A DNA stretch of 64,000 bases from Vitellaria paradoxa (Eukaryota > Streptophyta > Magnoliopsida > Ericales > Sapotaceae), in the NCBI GenBank assembly GCA_019916065.1, contig CM034233.1:1426001-1490000 (forward strand), read 5' to 3'. Within the stretch, counting starts at the first letter, position 1. Each line of letters begins with the position of its first letter. Shown here piece after piece: positions 11,583 to 23,734 of the stretch. Below the pieces are notes generated by a model that did not search any database, was not told the origin of the DNA, and saw nothing but the letters and a program-made list of their open reading frames with translations. The translations under genes were made by a program, and so were the position numbers.

Positions 11583-14500
11583 TCAGTGAGACGAAGCAGC
11601 GGCACTTGAAGCTTTAGCCCGCGGTGCATCCGGCGGAGGAGATGGCAGCATGGTAAGTGCAAACACGCCGCTGGCGGCGGCTGCAACGGCTCCGACAACA
11701 AATGCAGGTAGATTGCCGCCACCAAACAAGGCATCCCAGGGTCCGCTTGCCACGGAAATCAACATCTGTTGCAACAACATTTGATAGTTTTAACCAAAAA
11801 AAAAAAAAAAACATTTGATAGTTTTATTTCTCAACTTTTGATAAATAAAGAGATTTAGGACAAATTATAACGGGTTTGTAATTAATAATTGAACATGAGC
11901 CAAACAAATTTCTATGGGATCTAGGATTTAATGTTTGGAGGCTACAAATAAGAAGTATTATTAAAAGCTTAAAAAAAAAAAAAAGGAAGGGCCATTATCT
12001 CTAGATCCATCATTAGTTCCCATCAATACACACACATTTGGCCATCATCAATCATCAATCATGTCCATCACAAATCATTAAGTCAACGTAAATTATGTCA
12101 AGAACAAAATGATAAAAAATTTATTTATACAAAATTATCTGTATATTTTTATTTTTATTATTATTTTTTTAGAAGTTACGAGTGTTTGATTAAAAAAAAT
12201 TGATTAAAAAGTACAGTAAAAAAATAAAAATGTGGTGTAAAAGTGCTATTAGCGAAATTTGATTGGAAGAGAGTACAAAAAAATTAGTAAAAATTGATAA
12301 ATTTTAATTAATTTTATCCAACCAAACACTTCTTGTATCCAATTTTTTTTTTTATTTGACAAAAATAAATTAATTAATTATTGGGGGGGGGGTATGGTTT
12401 CCTCTCTTTTATTATTTTCCTGACACAAATTCTACAATCGAAAGGTTTGCATTAATTGACGGCCAGATTTCCAAGTCATCCTCTAAAAAGTACATTTGTG
12501 GAATCATAAACTAAAAAAAGGGGTATGGAAAAGGCTATACATCCAAATGACTTTTCACGTGTTAACATACTTTTGATTATCTTTTACTACTGTTATCATC
12601 AAGATGTGGAATGTGCTTTTCATAAATGTCTTGATGATAGGATGAGGACATATATATATATATATATATTATATTATACAGCACTTTTAGGTTATAAATG
12701 TAAATAAATAAGATGAAGTTAAAAAATTATTATAATTTATAAATCAGTACGTAATTAAAAAAAATAAAAAAGAAAGAAATTATTTTAGTTATTTGGTTGT
12801 CCATAAATAGTAAAATTCATAACACAATCAGATAATTGCAGAATAGATTAAGATAAATGTAGCAGTATAATAGTAATATATATAATCTGTGAAATCTTAC
12901 CTGCGGTATAACTATTGCCAGATTCAGAACTCCCAGGGACAGACCTATATATATATATATATATATACATATATAATTCAAACATTACAAAAACTTTAGA
13001 ATTAATTAATTGGGAGGCTTATATATGTGTATATATATATACAACCTAAAAAAAAAAATAAGATTTGTAAGAAAAATAAGGCATGGTTTGGAAACTCATG
13101 TTAAAAGCATGCTTTTTTTTTAGCTTATTGTAGCATGTATTAATGGTTATATTAAAAATTATGAAATTACCTTTTATTGAGTATTTGTGTTTTCAAGATA
13201 ATTTTAAAAAATAGTATAAAGCAACGAAGGTAAAAATGTCAATATAAAAAAAAGCATGCTTTTAACATAATGCTAAAAAAAAGTAAGTGTTAATGGTTCC
13301 CAAACCATGCCAAATTCCCACCTTGCCCTGCACCAGAATTGTTGGAGAAAATGGACGCTAGAGCAAAGGGAATACTATAAGTCGCCTGCACAAATACAAG
13401 AAGCAATGTCACTCACGAGATAACATATATTGCTCTGATTTAAATAAGAATTTACGAAAGAACAAAAACAGTGCAAGAATTAAAAAAAAAAAAAAGAAAG
13501 TCGAACGATAAAAAAAATTTTAATTTTGTTTTATTTTTTAAGGTTTGGTAAGGGAAATATAAAAATATATTTGTCAGAATTTTAATTTTTTTTACTTAAT
13601 TTATTATAAAAATTAAGTACATATATATATAAATCGGAGGTTGCAGGACCCCGTGAACCCCCCTTTTGTCTGCAAGTGATGTCATTTTACCATCACAAAT
13701 ATGGCATTTGAATGGGCAATGATATTATACTCTTGAACACCTTTGATAATATTATTTGATGGTGTGCATTCTTATCAATTAGCTAAAAGAGTTTTTGATG
13801 GTGGCGAATTAACAACCATGTATTACTAATTATTTTATCTTATTAATTACTTTTATTTTATACTAAAATTTGGCTATTTATATATATGTATATGTTTTGT
13901 AATAATAATAATAATTTGATCTAAAACACATATGGAACATTATAAAAATTAAAAAATTCATGCAAGTGTATTAAATCATTAAATTATCAATTTTTTATTG
14001 AAAAATTATTGAACTAAATATTAAAATTATAATATTACATGTATTATTATTATTATTATTATTATAGGTCACCTCATTAAATGCCACGTGCACCTTCACA
14101 ATGTAAGACTAATTATTATTATTATTATTTTTCTTTTCTGTTGGGGTAAAATGAGCTTCCAATTTTAGAGTTAAGCCAACTGCTGTGTCAGACTACTAAA
14201 AAAAGCGTGACGAAAACGACGCACAAAAATCCAAACCACACGCACGAACTGTGCACGTGAACAACACGCGCCACTCATGCAATCGGATATATGAGAAATC
14301 GAACTCACCGCCAGAGGGATTCCAAGCACTGCAAAGAGAGTCAAAGCGCCGATCTTGACGCCAGAAGCCGGCCGGGCGGCGGCGAAATGCCGAGTGGACT
14401 CGGCCTTCTTGGTGATTAAAACAGTCATTGCCAAGCAAACCGCGAGCAAGAAGTTGGCCAAACCCCAAAACCGCTTAACGCCGCCGAGGCCCCGCCCCAA

Positions 14501-15565
14501 GTGCTCCGCCGCCAGCGACGTCACCGCCAGAACCACCGAGTTCAGCATCAGCCCCAATGCACCAGCGCGAACGCCGTGGTCGTACGCTTGCCCTTCTCCG
14601 ACCTTCCCGCCGTAGACCTCTCTCCCCATCCAATCGGTGTCGAAGAGCAAGAATGGAAACCAAGCAATCCAATTGAGAGAAGTCACCACAAGCAACACCC
14701 ACATCGGACGGGGCAAGTCCTTCAGCGCAGCAAATATTTCCCCAAAGAACGGCACTGGCTTAGCCTTCCCCTCTTCTTTCTCTGCCTCGTCCGTGTCACC
14801 GGTTGTTTCCAGTTCCGGTTGGGACACGGGGTCTTCGTGAACAGTGGTGAGAGCTATGGTGGTTAGAGTGAGTAAAAGAGCGATTGAAATGAAGAAACAG
14901 GCCTTGAGGTTCGCGCAGTACACGTCACATGCATGCGTTAATGTGAACGGTAAGGCTCTGTAGAGGTGGGTGTAAGAGCCGGCGGCGAAGCCCAGGACGT
15001 TTCCGACGGCCATGAAGAAGGAGTAGAAGGCGTTGGCGGTTCGCGTCTTGCGGTGGTTGTCGCCGGAGAGGTCAGCGAGGAGGGCCCGGCATGGCCCTTG
15101 GAGCATGTTGTTGGCGACGTCGAGGATCCAGAACCCGATGACGAACACGGCGATGGCCCGGGGCTTCGCCGTTCGTCCCAGCGTATCGCCGGAGAGGTGG
15201 CCGATGTCGGCGGCGAAGCCGATGAGGAAGATGGCAATGGCGACCAGGGCTGCGCCGGCGGCTATGAATGGGCGGCGCCGCCCGAACCGGGAGGTGCAGC
15301 GGTCGCTGTAGTAGCCCACCGAGGGCTGGACGATCATGCCGGAGACGGGGCCGCAGAGCCAGATGAAGGCGGCCCAGGTGTGAGGTATGCCCAGGAGCTG
15401 AACATAGGGCGTCAGAAGTGAGAGCTGAAGAGCCCAGCCGAACTGGATACCGGCGGCGATTGAAGCCACCATTATTATCTTTCGCAGCGGCGATTGTGGC
15501 GGTGATCGTTGTTGCTGTTGTTCTTGTAGTTCCGGAACCTTTTTTACTTCTCCACCACCTTCCAT
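11583..15565 (-). CDS. SUC2-like: Sucrose/H+ symporter, SUT1 (SUC2) clade, intact (SUT-A)
   Basis: This plasma-membrane carrier (GPH family, MFS fold) couples proton entry to sucrose uptake, the step that loads phloem or feeds sink cells. There are four coding exons: 15565-14309 (419 codons, phase 0), 13385-13322 (64 nt), 12944-12901 (44 nt), and 11765-11583 with stop. All have GT-AG borders and the frame closes to 515 residues, the usual size. It shows twelve-helix hydrophobicity, IPHTW after TM1-2 (the conserved sucrose-transporter His), SRFGRRRPF between TM2 and TM3, [20 protein letters not shown] in TM4, [12 protein letters not shown] after TM7, and a PPPDAP tail. The exon pattern matches SUC2-type genes. 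The start ATG lies directly against a (GA)n leader. It is more diverged from SUT-B and SUT-C than those are from each other. Confidence 0.95.
13080..13311. mobile_element. 232-bp MITE in SUT-A intron 2
   Basis: The ends are perfect 12-bp inverted repeats, GGCATGGTTTGG (13080-13091) and CCAAACCATGCC (13300-13311). A second inner pair (aaagcatgctttt) also occurs. Flanks are TAA on the left and AAA on the right, so the target duplication is unclear. In the SUT-A transcript the element begins at about intron nucleotide 11. Confidence 0.8.
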
Positions 15566-15567
15566 CT

Positions 15568-15740
15568 CTCTCTCTCTCTCTCTCTACACACTTAACAATC
15601 TCTCTCTTTATATATATATATATAAATATATGAATGGAAATGTAATGTGTAGATATGATGTGTGTGTAGGGTGTGGAGGAGTGAACTGAGAGTAAGAATT
15701 TATAAGGGTTACGGTGGGGGGGGGGGGGTGGGGGGCAACC
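15568..15740 (-). promoter_or_regulatory. SUT-A promoter and leader: TATA box, C-tract, (GA)n
   Basis: On the minus strand a good TATA box, TATAAATT (15704-15697), lies about 132 nt before the ATG and is followed by a CA/CT-rich leader typical of plants. A (GA)n tract (about 15567-15590) abuts the start codon. Just upstream of the TATA box the plus strand carries G13, T, G6 (15716-15735). No experimental start site is known. Confidence 0.55.
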
Positions 15741-18700
15741 GGGAACTGCAGGGAGAAGCTTATCCATTTCCCTTGTTTTGTTAAAATAATATAAAAAGCC
15801 ACATAGACAAGAACAAAATGCCATAAATTCACTGTGGCAGCTTTCGGTAAGTAAATTCCAAGCGGGGTCTAAATATTTAATGTTGGAGACTTGGAGGTAA
15901 CAACTCCATTGCCTCTAGAATCCAGTGCTTATCTTTATCCACTACTCTTTTTTCTTTTCTTTTTTTTTTTTCATTTGAAATTACAGTGGGGTTATATCTA
16001 TTTATTCTATCTCCCCTTATTTTACTGCCACCTGCTCTGATACGTGGCTTATACATGTTGGGTTAAATAATAAAATTTTTATTTTTCTAATTTTTTTGCC
16101 CATTTAAATTAATTTTCTGATGTTTAATTTTTTTAACTTATAAAGACTCTTGTTCAATAATAATAATTACAGCACTAAAGAGATGCAAGATTAGGGGGTA
16201 AGAAAATGTAGTAAATTTTATTTTTTTTGGTAATTAAATGTAGTAAAATTTATTATTGTGATGGGCAGCACTATTCAATATGATGTTTGTATTATAAAAG
16301 GATATTTTATATTCTATTTAGAATGGTGAATTTGATCAAATTTGATTTTATTAAATGAGAATTTTTATCAATTTTTATATTTGAAACTGAAATAAAAAAT
16401 TTTTCTTAAGTCAACTAACTAAGTGAACAAATTTATCTTTAAATATAATATTTATCATATTTTTTATTTCTTATTAATATGATTAAATTTAATATTTTTA
16501 AAAAATTAAGTTAATTTGATTTTTAAATTCAAACCTATATCCTAAACATAAAATTTCGTTTATCAAATTAAATCGAAATGATAAATTCATAACTTGCTAG
16601 CTCTATCTCCATCATTCTCCAATTCCGATGATGAGAGCACGCAACCCACAGTAAATTAGAAATGATAAATTGTATTTTTCTTCTCCCCCTTTTATTTCAT
16701 CCTTTGACTTTGTTAGGTTTTAATTTTTGAAATAAGTTTTTTGACCAAAATTGAACTTTTGTTATCCTTAAATTAGTTAGTTGCAATCCTGATATAATAA
16801 TATATATATATCAAGTCTTCGATTGTTTTGATTTAAGGTGGTTTAGAAAATTTGTTAGGTAGTTGAAAAGTTTCGTTTGTTTTTATGCAAGATTTATACA
16901 GTTAGATGTAGGCCAATGTGTAAAAAGTATAGACTCAAAAGAATACTCATTTACAAGAACCGAAATGGTCATGACAGAGGAAGAGTAATTGCTTTCACTT
17001 ATTTTTTTTAAGTTAGTTTTATATATTTTTAATATTACCCTTATTAATTTTTTTTAACTTTACTATTCCAATTTATCCTTATTTATTTATAAATCATATT
17101 AAAACTATTATTGTTTAATCATTTGTCTTTTTTTAATATAATTTTTATTTATTATTACTAGTTTTCTACTGCATAGCGAAATAAATTCTAACTTGAGTTG
17201 TTCGACAGCAAATTTCACCATCATAATTGCTTGACATACCAACTGAAATACGTCCATCGACCTGCCGAACAAAAATGAGGAAAGGTTATGGACCAGAGTA
17301 GAGGTATCTGACCGGAAAACCCCTCCGATATTAAGTCAGCAAGTAGCTCGTGTAAAGATTTAAAGAAAATACAAAGAGTGAAATAAGTTGGCAATAGTCA
17401 GCCCCCTTATCGTGAGGCCAAATGTTATATTTATATCATCGCAAAAATAGATAAAATAAATGAATAAAATAATACCTGTGATATAAATGCAATCATACCT
17501 TCCCACGATTTTTCTCTGTATCCTTTATTAACCTTTCACTTTTCATTTAATACTCCACACCTCTCATTAAATGCATATGGCGGTTAAATGTGGTTATATA
17601 GCCGGAATTCAGCTTTCAATTTGTCTACCTATCACATCGTTAGTCATTTGTAGCGAGATAAACTAATTTAGTTACCTTCACGGTGATAAATACATAGTTT
17701 ATTTATTACTGTGGAGCATTTATGGTTACATGGCCCTATTAATACTGTGGGACCTATCCCTAACATTATTAGCCGTCGAGCAGGGTGCCGAATAAATTAA
17801 TTTCTAACATGTTCGGTGACTGCCATGTGGTAGCTTGCCATTCCTCACGATCACGGCATCTATAGTCGCCCAGCTGCTCCTGATGTGAGTCACATGTCAC
17901 CATATTGAATGTTCAGGGAGAAGTCACGTGTTAAAATTTAAAATGTTCGGTACAGGATCACGTGTCAATACAAAAAATGTTCGGTATAGGGTCACGTTTC
18001 CAAGGTGAAAGTGTTCGGCAACGAGCCGCGTGTCACCACCTAAATGATGTTTGGCAAAATCCATGTTTCCCAGCTTTATTTCACCCAAGATGAATAATTT
18101 TCTTTTTTAAGTTTATCTTCACTGATCACATTTTCTATCCCCATCACCGATCATGTAAGAAAATTGTGCTTATAAAAAAATGTCCCTCATCTCCACACTT
18201 AGCTATCCACAATTATTTCAATGATTATGTGTGAGTATTCGAATACATTCGAAAGCTTGTTTACGTTCTTCATTGTAGGATGGTAAAAGTACTTGAATAT
18301 TGAAAAAAATTTTACCGTGCATTGGTAAAAATATTTTTTTACTTGTTCCGTGCATCAAGATGTTCATAGCAATAGAACTAAACAGTTGATTGGACAATGA
18401 AGGGTGAAATTTAATTTTTTTTTTTCCCTCTATCTCTTATCGTGAATCTCAAACTTTTGTACATGTCAAATTATTTAGTTGATTAGTGTCTATCCAAGTT
18501 CCAAGTATAACATTTCTTAGTTAAGTAGGGTGTAATGGAAGGCATATAATTACCCAAAAACATTTAATCCCATGGTAACTTTAAAAACAATTATCACAAT
18601 ACTTGCAATGGGTACTACCCAAAAAAAAAAAAAAAAAATCCAACAACTACAATCACCTAAAACTTGATGAGAATGACTAGGAACAACTCCAATCATCTAT

Positions 18701-19990
18701 AAAATGTGAAATTTAAGGAACAAGTATTTCTGCATAACTTTTAACCCACACACCTGTGTGAATCATCCTTAATTATCACTTATTTCCCAGACCATTAACC
18801 CAGGACTAAAAAATGGGATGCCCTGTTCTGCTACCTCGTCAACCTGCCCCTATTCAAAAAAAAAAAAAAAAAAAAAAATTGATTTACATGGCCGCGGTAT
18901 ATCAAATACGTTTCTTTTACCACGAATTTTAGTATATTATAGCCCCTGTATATATATATATATATATATATATGTGTGCATGTATGTATGTATGGAGATG
19001 ATGAAATTTGGAAAATTTCACATGAAACAGAAACACGATTTCAAAATATGATGGGGCCGGCCACTTTAGATATCAGTTCATCATCAAAGCAATGAATGGC
19101 CTTGATCTTTAATTATTACTTCATAGCTTTAGAATTATACTTCACTATTCTTTAGCCACGTTTTTTATTCAATGACTCAAAAGCGTATAAGAATGAATGG
19201 GCCCTTTAGAGAATCTAATGCAGTGATGTTCAAGCGTGACTTGTTATTTCAATATATATATATCTGACTATGGCACATTTTTCCAAACCTAACACATATT
19301 ATTCTCACTAGCCTAAATTCAATAATGTAGCCCGTTAGTGCACAAAAAACGTTAAACAATTTTAAAATTTTTTAAAATTTATTTACTTTTTATTTTATTG
19401 TATAAATTATAAATTATTTTAAATTTTATCACTCCAATCACTTCTAAAATATAGTTGATATGAACTAATTAAAATTTAATATGACAGATATAAACATAAC
19501 TACCTAACTGTGAAAAATTTATGATTTTCAGAATAATAATAAGCACCTCAATAGTAAAAATCCAAAATTGCAAAAACGTTACTATCTCATGGCAGTGGAG
19601 AGCCTACAATTACCAGAATGAATGACTATAAACAAATTTATATCTAAAATTATTATATAATGTTATCAGCAATTGTTCTAAACCATAAGGATGACCGTCC
19701 AAAAAATAAAAATAAGACCATGGTTGGGGTGGCATTGTGTTGCTTTCTTGCTGGACCAACAAGACAAAAGGAAATTTCAAGAGAAAAAAGATGCTTGATA
19801 TAATTAAAGCATACATTTAATTTATAGTCAACCAGGCTCATCTAGATGGTTTCTTTAATTTCCACCCCAAAAGATAATTCAAATTCCAACCCATTAATGA
19901 TAATGCTTTGCTCATCAGATCGTGATCAGGTTGAATGCGTGAATTTGATGGGCCAAACTAGTCAGATAGATCAGATCTATCACAGTGATG
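15741..19990. other. Intergenic DNA, no gene seen
   Basis: AT-rich sequence with long T/A stretches, a (TA)n tract at 18951-18973 and the 34-bp minisatellite listed separately. The region about 17170-18100 is less AT-rich and may be a decayed LTR or other transposon, but I see no terminal repeats or protein remnants. Confidence 0.5.
17909..18043. repeat. 34-bp minisatellite, four units, with CACGTG-type core
   Basis: Units start at 17909, 17943, 17977 and 18011, exactly 34 bp apart. Each begins (A/G)TGTTC(G/A)G and carries a CACGTG or variant near its centre (TCACGTGT, TCACGTGTC, TCACGTTTC, CGCGTGTC). Two related, less regular copies flank it at about 17811 and 18047. The repeated G-box-like core is the notable part. 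Confidence 0.8.
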
Positions 19991-20164
19991 AACGGAGTGT
20001 TTGGAAGTTTAAAAAAGTTTAAAAAAAAACTCAACTTTTAATGTTGATGTGATATAAAATGATAGGTGATAAATTTTGATAGGAAAAATTTGAAAATTTT
20101 TAAAGTTTTTTTAAAACTTTTTTTGCTTTCAAACGGGCTCGAAATTAGGGTTGTAAAGCATTGA

Positions 20165-20547
20165 GATTCCGTTTGGAGGATTAAAAACTAGTCCAAAAAA
20201 ATTGAAATTTTTAGTAATTTTTTTGTATGTTTTTTTAGTTATATTTTTTTTTGTGTATTTGGTAAAACAAAATATAATTTTTAATATTTTTTTATAACTT
20301 TTAAGTATTTGGCAAACTTTTACGGTAGGAAAATAAAAAAGTGGTAACTTTTTATGCGTTTGGTAAATTTTTTACTGTAGCAGAGCAAAAAAATGACAAT
20401 TTTTATGTGTTTGGTAAAATTTTTTATTTTATTTTTTTATAACAAACTAAAAAAATGAGAAAATTGTAATTTTATCAAACGTATTAAAAATTATAAAATA
20501 TAATTTTTTGATATTTTTTATTAATTTTTGAATATCCAAGCGGGCCC
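20165..20547. mobile_element. Probable MITE with internal 'tgtttggtaaa' subrepeats
   Basis: It is bounded by ATTCCGTTTGGA and ATCCAAGCGGGCC, which are imperfect inverted repeats. The interior repeats a 'g(t/c)(g/a)tttggtaaa...actgtagca' unit several times, like the two MITEs at 25.4-26.2 kb. A shorter element of the same style may occupy 19996-20141 (AGTGTTTGGAAG to CTTTCAAACGGGCTC). Confidence 0.5.
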
Positions 20548-23510
20548 CGATTCAGAAGGTTTGAGGAGCATCGGGGTCAGTGCTGCCGAGCAGCAGCAGT
20601 GCTCTGCAACTCCTCTTACACTATCCAGTACGATCTTCCGCACCCCAAAGACTGTAAATAGCAATAAAAACTCAAAAGGGTCAGACACGGGGGTTGACTT
20701 TTCGAGCCATAAACGCAATAACCCGCACGGAAGATGAGAAATTGAGATGGGTAAATTTATTTATTTTTTAAAAAGTAATTTAGAGTTATTTTCACTTAAT
20801 TACCCCTTCCTATAATTGTAAAATATTACACTTTATCCCTTACATTTATAATTAAAGGGTAATTGTCGAGTTTTCCGTCTAAATTTTAACCGATTTCATA
20901 TATTTTTATTTTTAAAATTAGATTTTTTTAATCAACTAAAATTTCATATTTTGCCATCATAAGCATTTATTTTTATTTGTTTTACTTATTCTTTTCCTCT
21001 TCTTACCTTGCCGTTTGAGGGTTATTTTTTAATTATACTATTGTAAAATTAATCTTTCGTAATTCAAGTGAAGAGTTACTTTATTCTTTTTCATTTTTTG
21101 TCAAGACTGTTAACAAAGTCGAGATGGATCAAGGGGGGCCCAACACAGTTAACATACCTACTGCAGACTAAGTCGTTCTCTGAGATAATTTAAAGTAAGT
21201 GTGAGAAAAGGAAAAAGAAGGGAATGGAGGTTATTTATTTTATTATTATTATTATTATTTTGAGTGATGGGAAAAAGCTAGAGTATAGGATAAAGTAAAT
21301 AATATAATTAAAAATAAAAAATATTTATTTGTAATAAACATTTGCATCAATAATTAATAAAAAATACTAATGACAAAACAAAAAAATAAACTTTAAAATA
21401 TGTTTACATTCATTTCTTCTCAAATTAAGGGTGAAAGAAAGTTAGTTATTAATGGAAATGAATAGAGGTAAATGAGTCATCTCTATTTACGTTTCTTCCT
21501 TTTCATTCCCCTCCTCCCAAATAGTGTAAATTTTTTTTTATCTCCTGTTATTTATTCTCTTTCGCTCCTATTCAGCTTATCGCAAACAAAAGTTGAATGA
21601 AATTAAGGTGCTATATTTAAAAATCTAAGAATTGGTGAAGTAAAAATCACTATAAACTTAAAAAATAAAATGCAATTACTAAATTTTGTCATACCATTAC
21701 TCCATTATAAATACAGACATTTAAATTCAGTACATATGCAAAGTTTACGGTTGTACTCCATCATACTTCCTATAATGTCACGGATGAATTGACACTGAGG
21801 GACCACTGGCCTACGCGGGAGTTTGGGTCAACATAAATTAAATCACTTGTAAAATTTTAAATTTTAAATAAATACATAAAATATGATAAAATATAAAATA
21901 TTATACATTGATATCAAATATATTACCACTTTTCTACCATGTTACAATAATTTTCTCTATTCAAAAGTTACCCAAATTTTTACCAAATACACAAAAGTTG
22001 CTAAAAATTACCAAAAATTACTAAAAGTTGCCAAAAGTTACTAAAATTGTTAAAAGTTGTCAAAAATTTTAGCAAGCACCTAAAACTTATAAAAAAAATG
22101 CTAAAAATTTTTTGGTAAAGAAATACCAAAAGTCACTAAAAGATATGCTTCCAAATGCATCCAAAAATTTTTTATAAATATTTATAATTTTTTTGTAAAA
22201 TTTCTAGTGTAGGCCTATTTATAATTTTTTTTTTTAAATTTTTAGTGTATGCCTTCGCCTACACTGGGTACCATGTGGCTCTGCCACTGTGAGTGACAGT
22301 GCAATATTAAAGATGTTCATATCCATAAGTGAAGAAATAAATTTATATATATATATATATATATGCATACTTACTAGAGTTGCATCAAAGTTCATAGCTG
22401 CATTCGCAGACCGTCTCTGTTGCCTGTTCTGAGTGTGTAATTGTGAGTGATTCGAGTGAAAAAAGTAGGGCACACAGAGACTTTGATAACCACAAAATGG
22501 GGAAATTTTCCATAGATGTAATAATTAAACCACTAAATTTTCTTTGCTTTGTGTCCTTGATGCAGATAAATCATATGAATTGAATGGGTAAAATAAATGA
22601 AATGCCAGACTTTTGCTTAGTATATAAATATCGGAAAGAAATACATGCATATTTTTGCAAAGATGGAGAAAAGTTTAGCAAGCCGTAATTTTACACCCAC
22701 TAACCTTATAGTTTGGGACTAACGGTTTGAAAATATGAAAACTAATTTAAGGCTGTATTTGGTACACAAAAATTTAGTGAAATTTTTTGAATATATCTAA
22801 AAATTGCTATTACATTTTTACGCATTCTTACCTTCTCAAAATTCAAAAAAAGTTCAATATCTTTAAAAAAAAATCAACAACTAGAATTCGACTAATCAGA
22901 TAACAAAAATTTTTTCACCATTCTTACCATAAACTCCCAAACTACCAAATGACATCCACTTTGATTGCTTTTTGTGGGGTCGTAGAAACTGTTCCGATAG
23001 ATTTGCGCAGCTAACTCCCGTCCAAATAGTTTCTATAATTTTTTTGGACAGATTGTAGTACAAATAAGTTATGACTATCTAAAATTTTGAATCCGTTCAA
23101 ACGGAAATTCAATTCGTCAAAACGGAATCTTACTGGATATCTCTAAAAAATACAATTTGAAATGTGTGCACCAAACGTAAAAAGTTCTTCCAAACTATAT
23201 TTTATCTCATTTTATTTTACTTTTTATCACTTCAAACTCGCTCTAAAACAAATGATACTTAACTCAAGGTTAGGTAAACAAATGAAACCTAAGTCAAGAT
23301 TATGTCAATTTAACATTTAATTAGAGCATCTATACTCAAATTCAAAGAAAAAAGGAAGAAATATGGAAAATTCAAAAATGCCTCACAAATTTTAGAACCC
23401 CAAATCTTTCGCCTCAGGCCAAACTAACGAAAATGGTCACCATTATGATGATAAATTCATTGAGTAGTCCCAAATGCAATAGGTCTCACTCTTTGCTTTT
23501 CACTATCTCT
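20548..23510. other. Intergenic DNA, no gene seen
   Basis: A GC-richer patch at 20525-20740 has short open frames on both strands without any known motif. 21960-22150 is a low-complexity stretch built from 'aaaagttgccaaaaattac' variants. A possible MITE spans about 22751-22957 (GGCTGTATTTGGTA to TACCAAATGACATCC). No protein or RNA gene recognised. Confidence 0.45.
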
Positions 23511-23548
23511 CTCTCCTCTCTTTTCCCTCTCTTTCTCTCTCTCTCTCC

Positions 23549-23731
23549 CCCCTTTCTGTCCGTCTGCAGTAAGAAGAAGAAAGAAAAAAATAAGGACAAA
23601 AAGAGAGAGCCCCCTTCTGTCTGTCTGCAGTAGGAAGAAGAAAGAAAAAAATAAGGACAAAAAAAGAGAGCCCCCTTCTGTCTGTTTGCAGTAGGAAGAA
23701 GAAAGAAAAAAAGTAAGCACAGATAGAGAGA
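23549..23731. repeat. 61-bp minisatellite, three units
   Basis: The unit begins CCCCCTTCTGTCTGTCTGCAG and continues with an A/G-rich part (aagaagaaagaaaaaa). Copies start near 23549, at 23610 and at 23671. They are nearly identical, so the array is young. It follows a (CT)n stretch. The open frames read across it on both strands are repeat artefacts. Confidence 0.85.
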
Positions 23732-23734
23732 GAG

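Noticed and set aside
11381..11734. 117-codon minus frame overlapping SUT-A exon 4
   Set aside because: It is a shifted frame across exon 4 and the 3' flank. The exon 4 frame 11583-11765 carries the conserved transporter C-terminus.
14355..15421. Long plus-strand open frames opposite SUT-A exon 1 (and the like opposite SUT-B and SUT-C)
   Set aside because: These are shadows on the antisense strand of GC-rich coding exons. The minus-strand transporter explains the sequence.
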